The notes below the pieces were generated by a model, which saw only the letters and a list, made by a program, of their open reading frames with translations, did no database searches and was not told the DNA's origin. A DNA stretch of 35,358 bases from a virus, in the IMG/VR virus record IMGVR_UViG_3300002145_000080, positions 1-35,358 of that record. One strand, 5' to 3'. A program made the translations under genes and the position numbers. The number at the start of each line of letters is the position of its first letter. The stretch's first letter is position 1. Below are positions 26,457 to 32,816 of this stretch, in pieces.

Positions 26457-26915
26457 TTACCATTTTCTTCCAAATCTCCATATAAGCCAAAGACAAATAG
26501 GTATAAGGCATAACCATATGTAAAATAGGTAATTAGCCTTCTTTTCTACTTTCTTCTCAAAGACCTTCTCTTTAACATCCTTTTTTAAAGAAATTTGCTT
26601 CTGCAATGATTGCGTAGTCACTACTTTGGACGTATCTACAAGCTGTTTTCGTATCTTTTTTAGTTTAACAACAGCATTAAAGTATTTGGTTTCCCCTATA
26701 ATGATAGGTTTAGCCGTATCAATAGGTGTTAGCTCAATCTCTTCACTACTATCAGTAATGATAATAGCGTTCTGCTGAACTACTACGCTATCTTTCTTTT
26801 CGACAACTACGCTGTCAGTATAAGTTTGTGTTTGGATTTTAGTTACAGCCACCTTCCTTGCTGCACAAGAGAAAAGAAGGGGAATAACTAACGCCAATGT
26901 AAGGTATTTCCCCAT
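26457..26915 (-). CDS. Unimolecular spanin (u-spanin) candidate (152 aa)
   Basis: The N-terminus is a lipoprotein signal (MGKYLTLALVIPLLFSCAAR) with lipobox LLFS-C at Cys17. The middle is a charged, Val/Lys/Thr-rich periplasmic region with beta and coiled-coil character. A single C-terminal membrane segment (about 129-146, YLFYIWLCLIPICLWLIW) and a basic end RFGRKW follow. An outer-membrane lipid anchor plus an inner-membrane segment in one chain is the layout of T1 gp11-type u-spanins, which fuse the membranes in the last step of lysis. It lies 5 bases after the endolysin in the lysis cassette. No separate Rz/Rz1 pair is present. Confidence 0.75.
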   Translation of the reverse strand: MGKYLTLALVIPLLFSCAARKVAVTKIQTQTYTDSVVVEKKDSVVVQQNAIIITDSSEEIELTPIDTAKPIIIGETKYFNAVVKLKKIRKQLVDTSKVVTTQSLQKQISLKKDVKEKVFEKKVEKKANYLFYIWLCLIPICLWLIWRFGRKW

Positions 26916-26920
26916 AGGTA

Positions 26921-27427
26921 TTAAATTAGGACAAAGCCATTTTTATCAACTTTATCAGTTTTATGTAATTGCTGAAGGTCAACTATTGACCTTCCAAATG
27001 TTTTTTGAAAATGCGGAGCGTCTACAAAACGCCAATCACCACCCCATTCCCATCCATATCTTTTAAAAATAGCCACCACCTCTTGCCAATCTGATTTCTT
27101 GTCACCATCAAAGTCGGACTTTGTATCCCAACTTGCAGTCTCAAAGGTACCATTACCATCTTTATCAACAAGAAGCACAATATCCACAGCCAATCCATAG
27201 TTATGGTATGACTGACCGCCTTTAGCTTTGGTAACAATAGCACCCGGTTTAGTTCTTCCTTGAGCGTATAATGCGTCCTGCTCAGCAAATGTCCTTAAAG
27301 TATAAGAAAATCTACAAGCAGCTTTACCGGTTAATTCTTTTATAATCTCGTCATATAACAAGATTGCTTCATCTCGTAGTTTGGGATGAAGCAATTGTAT
27401 TCTTTCTAAAGTTTTTTCATCTTTCAT
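26921..27427 (-). CDS. M15 peptidase endolysin, L-Ala-D-Glu peptidase type (168 aa)
   Basis: This is a peptidoglycan peptidase of the VanY/M15 type. Zinc ligands are visible as His75 and Asp82 (GGQSYHNYGLAVD) and His139 (FVDAPHFQKTFG), with Asp136 as a catalytic candidate. The N-terminal part contains the family's 'RTFAEQDALYAQGRTKPG' (45-62). Between the zinc boxes are two Asp-rich loops, DKDGNG (88-93) and DFDGDKKSDW (105-114), which look like EF-hand-type calcium loops as known in the T5 endolysin. There is no signal peptide, so export needs the holin. The start overlaps the holin stop by 1 base (TAATG). Confidence 0.9.
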   Translation of the reverse strand: MKDEKTLERIQLLHPKLRDEAILLYDEIIKELTGKAACRFSYTLRTFAEQDALYAQGRTKPGAIVTKAKGGQSYHNYGLAVDIVLLVDKDGNGTFETASWDTKSDFDGDKKSDWQEVVAIFKRYGWEWGGDWRFVDAPHFQKTFGRSIVDLQQLHKTDKVDKNGFVLI

Positions 27428-27657
27428 TACTCTTCTTTTTTAAATCCTTTTATAAGACTTGTTACTGACTCAATAGTAGTAAGACCCAATGCGGTACAGA
27501 TAATTGAAACAGTTCCCCATATAAGAACATCAGAAGTAGGGTTTTTATATAAAGTATAAAATAATATAAACGCACCCGTAATCCCAACTAATCTCTTACT
27601 TGATGTTCCGCTTTCTGAGGAAAAAAATCCACTAATCCAATTAAATACTTTTTTCAT
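27427..27657 (-). CDS. Holin (76 aa)
   Basis: The small membrane protein has two hydrophobic segments (about 22-38, RLVGITGAFILFYTLYK; about 44-65, VLIWGTVSIICTALGLTTIE), a charged N-terminus and a basic C-terminus (IKGFKKEE). The size and topology suit a class II holin that permeabilises the inner membrane. It directly precedes the endolysin with a 1-base overlap and overlaps the 43-aa gene upstream by 4 bases (ATGA), a compact lysis cassette. The assignment is by topology and context. Confidence 0.75.
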   Translation of the reverse strand: MKKVFNWISGFFSSESGTSSKRLVGITGAFILFYTLYKNPTSDVLIWGTVSIICTALGLTTIESVTSLIKGFKKEE

Positions 27658-27785
27658 CGTCCTTGACCTCTATATTGTTTTTTATAAAGTTTGCTTGTCT
27701 TGGTCTTGCTCGTTTGTGTCTTTGCCGCAAGCCCTCTTTTCTTTGGCTTGCTAATATAAGCATTGCCACTTGTTGCCTTTGCCAT
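27654..27785 (-). CDS. Very basic 43-aa protein in the lysis cassette
   Basis: A short open frame, MAKATSGNAYISKPKKRGLA followed by 'AKTQTSKTKTSKLYKKQYRGQGR', starts on the stop of the 97-aa gene (TAATG) and its own stop overlaps the holin start (ATGA). Both overlaps argue that it is a real translated gene. It is Lys/Arg/Thr-rich without any hydrophobic stretch. Similar short basic proteins starting with MA occur at 29068-29667, so it may belong with small virion or nucleic-acid-binding proteins. Function is unknown. Confidence 0.6.
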   Translation of the reverse strand: MAKATSGNAYISKPKKRGLAAKTQTSKTKTSKLYKKQYRGQGR

Positions 27786-28078
27786 TATTTTTTAATTATA
27801 AACTCAGTAATAACCTTTAATGCTCCAATTCCAACTAATGTAACTAATGCGTAGAAGTAAGATTTATATCTTTTCAGTTCTGTCTTTACGTCAGATAGCT
27901 GCTTCTTTACTTCTTTAAACTCACTTATTAAACCATTTGAATCTTTGTCAATTGGGTTGCCGGCTAAAAGAGTATATACATCTTTAAGCATAGCTTTCAT
28001 CTCAGCCATATTGCCTTTAATGGACTCTAGTTCATCTGCCATAATATCAAGTCTGCTATTTTCTTGGTTGCTCATCAT
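27785..28078 (-). CDS. Coiled-coil protein with C-terminal membrane anchor (97 aa)
   Basis: Residues 1-72 form a heptad-like helix (LESIKGNMAEMKAMLKDVYT, later 'EFKEVKKQLSDVKTELKRYKS'), followed by one membrane segment (about 73-92, YFYALVTLVGIGALKVITEF) and a basic end IIKK. This is the layout of XhlA-type holin accessory proteins, and the location at the head of the holin-endolysin-spanin series supports a holin partner or second holin. The start could be either of two adjacent ATG codons (28078 or 28075). The assignment is structural only. Confidence 0.6.
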   Translation of the reverse strand: MMSNQENSRLDIMADELESIKGNMAEMKAMLKDVYTLLAGNPIDKDSNGLISEFKEVKKQLSDVKTELKRYKSYFYALVTLVGIGALKVITEFIIKK

Positions 28079-28088
28079 AGTAGTTGAA

Positions 28089-28574
28089 TTACCAAAGTGC
28101 GTTAATAAGTGTTGCCGTTGTTCCTGTTGATTTTACTTTTAAAACTTGTACAGCTAAAATTGTTCCAACCGGAACTGCATTAAATATAACCTCATCATTA
28201 CCAAGGGTTGTAACTGCTACATTACCTGCACCACCAATAAATAAGAAAGCACCCGTATTACCGCTACCTGTTTGAGCAGATTGCTGATAAATAACATAAG
28301 TTTTAGATGTAGCTGCAAATATATCTGCATTAAGTACAATAACACTTGCACTTGATACTGATACCACAGTTGCTGCAGTACTATCAGTTATATTATAAAC
28401 AACGTCACCAACGGCTACGTTTAAGTTTATAAAGTTACCTGCTGAGTTAACCAATTGATTGGTTACAGCAGAAGTGTTTGTTCCTGTACTAATCTGTTGA
28501 ACAGAAGGAACAACTGCATTATCAGAAGGTATAACCCTTAATGCTCTTGAGAATGTTGTTTTAAAAACTGACAT
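28089..28574 (-). CDS. Small virion-type beta protein (161 aa), possible decoration protein
   Basis: The product is Ser/Thr/Val-rich without helices or membrane segments. Residues about 31-98 (GTNTSAVTNQLVNSAGNFIN, then 'VAVGDVVYNITDSTAATVVS' and 'ADIFAA...YVIY') match the inserted domain of the 322-aa connector (8809-9012) and resemble the capsid insert. The C-terminal 60 residues (GAFLFIGGAGNVAVTTLGND, then 'VPVGTILAVQVLKVKSTGTTAT') form a second beta domain of the sort found in small phage virion proteins. A capsid decoration or fibre role is likely from this domain content. It sits 10 bases before the lysis genes. Confidence 0.65.
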   Translation of the reverse strand: MSVFKTTFSRALRVIPSDNAVVPSVQQISTGTNTSAVTNQLVNSAGNFINLNVAVGDVVYNITDSTAATVVSVSSASVIVLNADIFAATSKTYVIYQQSAQTGSGNTGAFLFIGGAGNVAVTTLGNDEVIFNAVPVGTILAVQVLKVKSTGTTATLINALW

Positions 28575-28579
28575 ATTTT

Positions 28580-28753
28580 TTATTTTTTATCTTGATAAGG
28601 AAATGCTCTATTTAGTGCATCTTTTCTCGCCTTGCATCCACAATCTTTTCCTGTAACCTTGCTTATAGCTTCTGTAACTTTTTTTATTCCTGTTACAGTT
28701 GTTATTTTCTCAATTGTATCTCCAAGACCTTTGCTTTTGTTTGGTTGTTCCAT
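28580..28753 (-). CDS. Small CGC-motif phage protein (57 aa)
   Basis: I choose ATG 28753 (MEQPNKSKGLGDTIEKITTV) because it follows the stop of the 96-aa gene and carries the AATCAAATG leader. An upstream in-frame start at 28810 would overlap that gene by 47 bases. The C-terminal 'GKDCGCKARKDALNRAFPY' is a pattern I know from many Bacteroidota phages, where a 'CGC..R...LN..FPY' end follows a 'GLGDTI.K.T..TGI' helix. The paired cysteines could bind metal. Function is unknown. Confidence 0.65.
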   Translation of the reverse strand: MEQPNKSKGLGDTIEKITTVTGIKKVTEAISKVTGKDCGCKARKDALNRAFPYQDKK

Positions 28754-28763
28754 TTGATTAGAT

Positions 28764-29054
28764 TTAATATTTTCCTTTACGACCTTTAGGATTACTTGTT
28801 GTTGAACCACCCGGACCTGCCCATAAGTTTTTGCAAGCCCAATATCTTGGTGTTAATTTATCTGTAGCCGTATCGCAACTATGTCTTGCTTTAAAACTTT
28901 TACGAGCAGCATCAGAATAATTATTACCATAACCTTTTGCTCCAAAGTGGAGGAGTTTCTCCTCCCCATTGGAACAGGCTTTAACCATCTTCTTCTTCCC
29001 CGGTCTATCCGAGGCAGTAGGACGGTTACATTGCATTTTTGACTTATCAGCCAT
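28764..29054 (-). CDS. Cys/His-containing conserved small phage protein (96 aa)
   Basis: The 96-aa basic protein has seven residues of Cys and His in recurring spots: 'QCNRPTASDRPGKKKMV', 'KLLHFGAKGYGNNYSDAARK' (about 34-53), 'FKARHSC', 'YWACKNLWAGPGG' and a Lys/Gly-rich end. The central 'HFGA.GY...SD..RK.F.ARH.C....T..YW...LW' pattern is found in small proteins of many large phages and resembles the DUF5754-type pattern of viral proteins (tentative). A zinc- or nucleic-acid-binding role is plausible. It lies in a series of small basic genes. Confidence 0.6.
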   Translation of the reverse strand: MADKSKMQCNRPTASDRPGKKKMVKACSNGEEKLLHFGAKGYGNNYSDAARKSFKARHSCDTATDKLTPRYWACKNLWAGPGGSTTSNPKGRKGKY

Positions 29055-29067
29055 ATTTTAAAAGTTT

Positions 29068-29250
29068 CTAATTTCTAAAGTCTCTTCTTGAATGTCCCGG
29101 GTCTTGACGCTTGTCTTTTTCTTTTATCTCAGGAATAACATATTCATCCTTTGGGGCTTTCGCCTTAGGGATTTCTGCTAATACCTCTTCAGAAATTTCA
29201 AGGTTATCTTGAATAATTTCATCTTTTGATTTTTTTAATCCGTTTGCCAT
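29068..29250 (-). CDS. Small charged protein of unknown function (60 aa)
   Basis: The 60-aa product starts MANGLKKSKDEIIQDNLEIS, is rich in Glu and Lys, and ends 'DPGHSRRDFRN'. No domain is recognised. It sits in the run of small basic or charged genes 28580-29667, each separated by about 10-25 bases and preceded by A-rich leaders. The run is likely transcribed from the box at 29694. Confidence 0.5.
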   Translation of the reverse strand: MANGLKKSKDEIIQDNLEISEEVLAEIPKAKAPKDEYVIPEIKEKDKRQDPGHSRRDFRN

Positions 29251-29270
29251 AACTTTTTTTTAAAAATTAA

Positions 29271-29444
29271 TTACATTGCTTTCTTAGTAGCACCTTTGCC
29301 TGCACCTTTGATAGGTCCTTTAGAAGGAACACCACCTGTCATAGCTAATGGTTTTGCTTTTAATGCATTTTTAATTGAAGGAGCCACCGGTCCTGAAGGC
29401 ATTTTCATTCTTGAAGATGCCGGTAAATTTGGAGTTGATTTCAT
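29271..29444 (-). CDS. Small basic protein of unknown function (57 aa)
   Basis: An ATG at 29444 preceded by an A-rich leader (AAAAAGATG) opens a 57-codon frame: MKSTPNLPASSRMKMPSGPV, then 'KNALKAKPLAMTGG' and a Gly/Lys-rich end 'KGPIKGAGKGATKKAM'. It fills the gap between the 60-aa and 67-aa genes. The strong basic charge without hydrophobic core suggests a disordered nucleic-acid-binding or virion-internal peptide, but this is inference. Confidence 0.5.
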   Translation of the reverse strand: MKSTPNLPASSRMKMPSGPVAPSIKNALKAKPLAMTGGVPSKGPIKGAGKGATKKAM

Positions 29445-29463
29445 CTTTTTCTTTTTTATTTTT

Positions 29464-29667
29464 TTATAATGATTGTAAACCTTGTAAACCTTGTAAGCCT
29501 TTAATCCGAGTAAAGCTACTTTGTTTTGTATTTTTTTTTCTACCTAGTCTATCTTTTAACTTTTCTTTACCTTCTTGAATAGCTTTAATTTTTCTTGCTT
29601 GCTCATTCTTAAATGTAATAGCATCTAGTGTTTCTTGCAGGGTCTCTGTTTTTTTACCTTGTACCAT
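29464..29667 (-). CDS. Small charged protein with GLQ repeats (67 aa)
   Basis: The 67-aa product is helical and Lys/Glu-rich (MVQGKKTETLQETLDAITFK onward) and ends in a short tandem repeat GLQGLQGLQSL, encoded by repeated nine-base units at 29472-29500. It is the first gene of a minus-strand series of small genes. A TACATTTG box lies 27 bases upstream. The repeat may vary in copy number between strains. Function is unknown. Confidence 0.5.
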   Translation of the reverse strand: MVQGKKTETLQETLDAITFKNEQARKIKAIQEGKEKLKDRLGRKKNTKQSSFTRIKGLQGLQGLQSL

Positions 29668-29693
29668 AAATTAAAATTATTAACTTTACAGTA

Positions 29694-29701
29694 CAAATGT
29701 A
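29694..29701 (-). promoter_or_regulatory. Bacteroidota-type -7 promoter box for the small-gene series
   Basis: The minus strand reads TACATTTG (TAnnTTTG), 27 bases before ATG 29667. The 49-base gap between 29667 and 29717 must also hold the promoter of the divergent plus-strand gene, for which only a weak box (TAACTTTA near 29681) is seen. Confidence 0.5.
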
Positions 29702-29716
29702 ATAAAATTTAATGAA

Positions 29717-30181
29717 ATGAAATCACCTCCTAGCGACTACCTAAAATTTTGGCGGGTCATCCGTTATTATATGAAAGCAAAACACGGATTAGGTCAAGCT
29801 GACTTAGATATTATCCTGTTCCTTTACTCAGAAAGCTACTTTGGGAAAAAAGACTTTGATAGATTTGCCGAACTTGTAAGTTGGGAAGTAAATAGATTTG
29901 TTAGACTACACCAAGAAGGGTGGATTGAAACGTTCAGAAAAGGGCGTGGACCTAGAAGCAGAGCCTTATACCAACTATCATTCAAGGCTACCCGTGTCGT
30001 ACTCGACATCTATAGAAAACTAAATGGGGATGAAATCCCCACTAGCTTATCATCTAACCCTATGTTTTTAAAAAATGTCTCCTACAACGATAAAGTCTAT
30101 CGCAATATGATTTTGGAAATGAATAAGTACCAAAAAGCAAAAAGGATAATAGCACGAACAGCTACAAAAGATGATGATTAA
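29717..30181 (+). CDS. Winged-helix-like putative regulator (154 aa)
   Basis: This gene has plus-strand orientation within a minus-strand region. The product has 'YLKFWRVIRYYMKAKHGLGQ' (8-27), 'ADLDIILFLYSESYFGKKDF' (28-47), 'LVSWEVNRFVRLHQEGWIET' and then 'FRKGRG.....LYQLSFKATRVV', the order of helices and a beta wing of MarR-like winged-helix DNA-binding proteins. The C-terminal 50 residues are helical and basic. I associate this pattern with small regulators in Bacteroidota phages. It diverges from the 67-aa gene and converges on groES with a 4-base overlap of stop regions, so it could antagonise or regulate either unit (inference). Confidence 0.6.
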   Translation: MKSPPSDYLKFWRVIRYYMKAKHGLGQADLDIILFLYSESYFGKKDFDRFAELVSWEVNRFVRLHQEGWIETFRKGRGPRSRALYQLSFKATRVVLDIYRKLNGDEIPTSLSSNPMFLKNVSYNDKVYRNMILEMNKYQKAKRIIARTATKDDD

Positions 30182-30435
30182 ATAACAACTACCACATCCC
30201 TCTCGGATATAATGGTATATTGAGCGTCATCAATCAGCATCGTAAAGCTGTGTGCCTTATCATAGTACAACTCATCCCCTTCGTGAATAACACTTACGTC
30301 AGTGCCGGGGGCTATCACTACACCACGCTTGTAGCGTAGTTGATTGGTATCCTCACCTGACAAAATCAATCCCGACTCAGTCTTAATATTTTCTTGAACG
30401 TCTTTGACAATCAAGTATTTACCTATTGGTTTCAT
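30178..30435 (-). CDS. groES: GroES-like co-chaperonin, single domain (85 aa)
   Basis: The product MKPIGKYLIVKDVQENIKTE continues with a mobile loop 'SGLILSGEDTNQ', then 'RYKRGVVIAPGTDVSVIHEG', 'DELYYDK' and 'YTIISERDVVVVI'. This matches the order of GroES elements: VIVK strand, hydrophobic tripeptide in the loop (LIL for the usual IVL), RG.V...G, G D.. and a terminal 'S..D...' strand. At 85 aa it is slightly shorter than bacterial GroES (about 95). It would cap the phage GroEL or the host's. It is last in the operon and overlaps the 79-aa gene by 1 base (TAATG). Its stop overlaps the convergent winged-helix gene by 4 bases. Confidence 0.85.
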   Translation of the reverse strand: MKPIGKYLIVKDVQENIKTESGLILSGEDTNQLRYKRGVVIAPGTDVSVIHEGDELYYDKAHSFTMLIDDAQYTIISERDVVVVI

Positions 30436-30674
30436 TATAAATTTTTAATTAATTCAATAAATTCTTTATATTCTAAGAGTGTTATTACGGTTACTCCACC
30501 CAAATATATTTCAGTGTACTCATTGTCATTGTTATAAGTTGGATGTGCTCCATCAAAATTTACCAAATAAAATGGTCTAACCTCTAACTCACTCCAATCA
30601 AACTCTACCCCCATATCTCTATTTTGGCGAGTATCTGAGTTATGATAAAGTATATTTATTTCTATTCCTTTCAT
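30435..30674 (-). CDS. Small protein of unknown function in the chaperonin operon (79 aa)
   Basis: I choose ATG 30674 (MKGIEINILYHNSDTRQNRD). A TTG at 30680 overlapping the preceding stop is possible and would add 2 residues. The product has alternating beta and acidic stretches, including 'FDWSELEVRPFYLVNFDGAH' and 'YTEIYLGGVTVITLLEYKEF', and no hydrophobic segment long enough for a membrane. It stands 2 bases after the phosphoribosyltransferase-like gene and overlaps groES by 1 base. No family is recognised. A helper of the chaperonin or of the neighbouring enzyme is possible by context only. Confidence 0.5.
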   Translation of the reverse strand: MKGIEINILYHNSDTRQNRDMGVEFDWSELEVRPFYLVNFDGAHPTYNNDNEYTEIYLGGVTVITLLEYKEFIELIKNL

Positions 30675-30676
30675 TT

Positions 30677-31189
30677 TCAATGATTATTTTCCATCTCCCA
30701 CCAAAAAGTTAAGTCCTCTGTGCTGTCGTTATAATACTCACCTACATAGTTTGAGTTATACACAGACCCTACATTCTCAAACATTGCCACAGTGTATATG
30801 TCAGTGATGCCCATATCTTTTAAATACTTATCTAAAAAAGTATAGTTGCCTCCTCTGATAATCCCGGCTTCAACTAATAATACCCTTTTGTTTTGTAGCT
30901 TATGCCCATAAATATCCATAATACTATGAAGTTCACCTAAGTATTTATCGTCCCAATGCTCGTCAGGATAGGGTACATCGACCCCGAATCCATCACAAAT
31001 CTCCCCATTTGAACTAAGTAAATGCCTTAAAGTCTGACCAATAATGGATGAGTAGTCTGTAGATACCGTTATGATAACTGTATTGTCAGCATTAAATCCA
31101 TCCCTGATTAACTCAGTAGCTATGTTGTCTATTAAAAACTGTTCGTCATTGAACGATACGTTTAATATTTTTTTATTGCTGTTGCTCAT
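30677..31189 (-). CDS. Phosphoribosyltransferase-like protein (170 aa)
   Basis: I choose ATG 31189 (MSNSNKKILNVSFNDEQFLI), which overlaps the groEL end by 17 bases; an earlier in-frame ATG at 31216 is less likely. A Rossmann-like beta-alpha order is suggested. Residues 102-116 (RVLLVEAGIIRGGNY) align with the PRPP-binding loop of type I phosphoribosyltransferases (VLLVDD.I.TG.T), and the C-terminus 'TEDLTFWWE' resembles the 'FPWE' end of phage members. The second acidic residue of the loop is Ala (Glu107-Ala108), so activity may be lost or changed. It lies between groEL and groES. It may act on nucleobases or be a non-catalytic binder. Confidence 0.5.
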   Translation of the reverse strand: MSNSNKKILNVSFNDEQFLIDNIATELIRDGFNADNTVIITVSTDYSSIIGQTLRHLLSSNGEICDGFGVDVPYPDEHWDDKYLGELHSIMDIYGHKLQNKRVLLVEAGIIRGGNYTFLDKYLKDMGITDIYTVAMFENVGSVYNSNYVGEYYNDSTEDLTFWWEMENNH

Positions 31190-32789
31190 ATGTACGTGCC
31201 ATTGTAATGATTGCATTAGTGCTAAGAATTGTTACCGCTACGCTGACAGCATTTTGTAACGCTGACCTTGTAACTTTCAATGGGTCAATAACACCCATCT
31301 CAATCAAGTCACCCATCTGACCGGTCTTAAGGTTGTATCCGTGCCCAACAGGAGTACCTTCTTTATAGACGTCACTTGGTTTAAGTCCTGCATTAGCCAA
31401 TATCTGTTGGAATGGTGACATCAATGCATTGCGGACAATACTTAATGCAGCATTGTACTCTAAACTTTTGGTCTCCTCACCTAACTCAGCACTCTCGTCA
31501 AGTAGTGCCTTACCCGCACCCGGCAGTATCCCTTCCTCAAGAGCAGACCTTACTGCACACACAGCGTCATCAACCCTGTCGTACAACTCTTTCTGCTCAA
31601 GGTCAGTCTGACCACCAACAAATATCACACCTATGCCACCCGTAAGTGATGCAATACGCTCCAACAAAAAGTCTTTGTCACCTTTCTTAGTCGCTTCCTT
31701 ATGTGCATCCCATAATTGCTTCACTCTCTCCTCAACCAACTTCTCGTCAGCTTTAGCTGTACTTCTGATAATAACAGTTTTGTCTTTACCAACAATAACT
31801 TTGCTTGCGTGCCCTAAGTCACCATAGTTAATATGGCTTAAGTCATCACCTGTCTTCTCACTATAGTAAGTAGCACCCACACTAATTGCAATGTCTTGCA
31901 TCAACTCGTGCTGCTTGTATCCAAAGTTTGGTGGAGGCACAGCCACCACTTTTAAGTTTCCTTTTACTGAGTTTGCTGCAAGTGTATTTACCACGTTAAC
32001 GTTGCACGGAGAAATAATCAACAGCTTCTTCCCTTCGGAAATGATTGGTTTCAACACATTCTCAATCTGTAAAATATTTGCTATCTCAATGTCACATACC
32101 AAAACCATAGTGTCTTCAAAGACACACTCATCTTTCTTTTGGTCGTTGATAAACATTGAACTCAAATACCCTCTGTCAAACTTTAACCCTTTAGTTGTCT
32201 CTGCATATGTCTCATTAGTCTGACTTCTCTCCACAGTTACAATACCTGTCTTACCAACTTCCTTATAAACCTCCGCAATAATGCGTCCTATCTCTCTGTC
32301 ATTGTTAGCTGACAATGCCGCCACATCCAATAACATTGCACTACTAACTTTCTTTGCCTTACGTCTTAACTTCTCCACCACCTTGTTACTTATGTCCACC
32401 ATATGTCTCAACACCTCCGTTCTGTTCATATCCTCTTTGATATGCTCAAGACCACCAAGTACCAATCCCTCTGTCAAAACAATAGCTGTTGTCGTTCCAT
32501 CACCCGCAGCGGTAGCTGTCTTGTCTGCCGCCTCCTTCATCATCTTAACCGCAAGGTTCTCTGATGGGTCAATAAGGTCAATTGACTTTGCAACTGTTAC
32601 ACCATCCTTAGTAACCGTGATGCCGTGTGTGTGATGTGGACTCTCAATGAGTACCGTGTTACCACTTGGTCCAAGAGTTGACTTAACAGCCTTTGACATC
32701 TTGATGACACCACTGATAAGTTTCTTCCTTCCTTCACTTCCGAACTGCAAATCCTTGGGCGAGTACCCAATTCCTGATGTTTCTACCAT
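31173..32789 (-). CDS. groEL: GroEL-type chaperonin (538 aa)
   Basis: This is a full-length group I chaperonin. I choose ATG 32789 (MVETSGIGYSPKDLQFGSEG), which has the AATCAAATG leader and a promoter box 27 bases upstream; the longer frame from 32819 would run through that region. The ATP site is complete: TLGPSGNTV (38-46), TKDGVTVAKS (60-69), GDGTTT (96-101), and the Asp of 'RVDDAVCAVRSALEEGILPG' that matches E. coli Asp398. 'LTGGIGVIFVGG' and 'GDLIEMGVIDPLKV' are also typical. The C-terminus is QQQ rather than the GGM repeats of E. coli. It probably folds phage virion or replication proteins. A copy of the 16-bp inverted repeat lies inside the gene at 32110-32125. Confidence 0.95.
   Translation of the reverse strand: MVETSGIGYSPKDLQFGSEGRKKLISGVIKMSKAVKSTLGPSGNTVLIESPHHTHGITVTKDGVTVAKSIDLIDPSENLAVKMMKEAADKTATAAGDGTTTAIVLTEGLVLGGLEHIKEDMNRTEVLRHMVDISNKVVEKLRRKAKKVSSAMLLDVAALSANNDREIGRIIAEVYKEVGKTGIVTVERSQTNETYAETTKGLKFDRGYLSSMFINDQKKDECVFEDTMVLVCDIEIANILQIENVLKPIISEGKKLLIISPCNVNVVNTLAANSVKGNLKVVAVPPPNFGYKQHELMQDIAISVGATYYSEKTGDDLSHINYGDLGHASKVIVGKDKTVIIRSTAKADEKLVEERVKQLWDAHKEATKKGDKDFLLERIASLTGGIGVIFVGGQTDLEQKELYDRVDDAVCAVRSALEEGILPGAGKALLDESAELGEETKSLEYNAALSIVRNALMSPFQQILANAGLKPSDVYKEGTPVGHGYNLKTGQMGDLIEMGVIDPLKVTRSALQNAVSVAVTILSTNAIITMARTYEQQQ
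32110..32125. repeat. 16-bp inverted repeat copy inside groEL
   Basis: The plus strand reads GTGTCTTCAAAGACAC, the reverse complement of the copies at 10225, 17292 and 33961. It lies within coding sequence (codons for VFEDT in groEL). Confidence 0.85.
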
Positions 32790-32816
32790 TTGATTGTAAT
32801 TTAATTTAACGATGTA

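Noticed and set aside
27022-27288. 88-codon minus-strand frame inside the endolysin
   Set aside because: It lies entirely in another frame of the endolysin gene, whose zinc motifs are intact.
27719-27727. Possible fifth copy of the 16-bp repeat (GTGTCTTTG)
   Set aside because: Only nine bases match and the second arm is absent, so it is likely chance.
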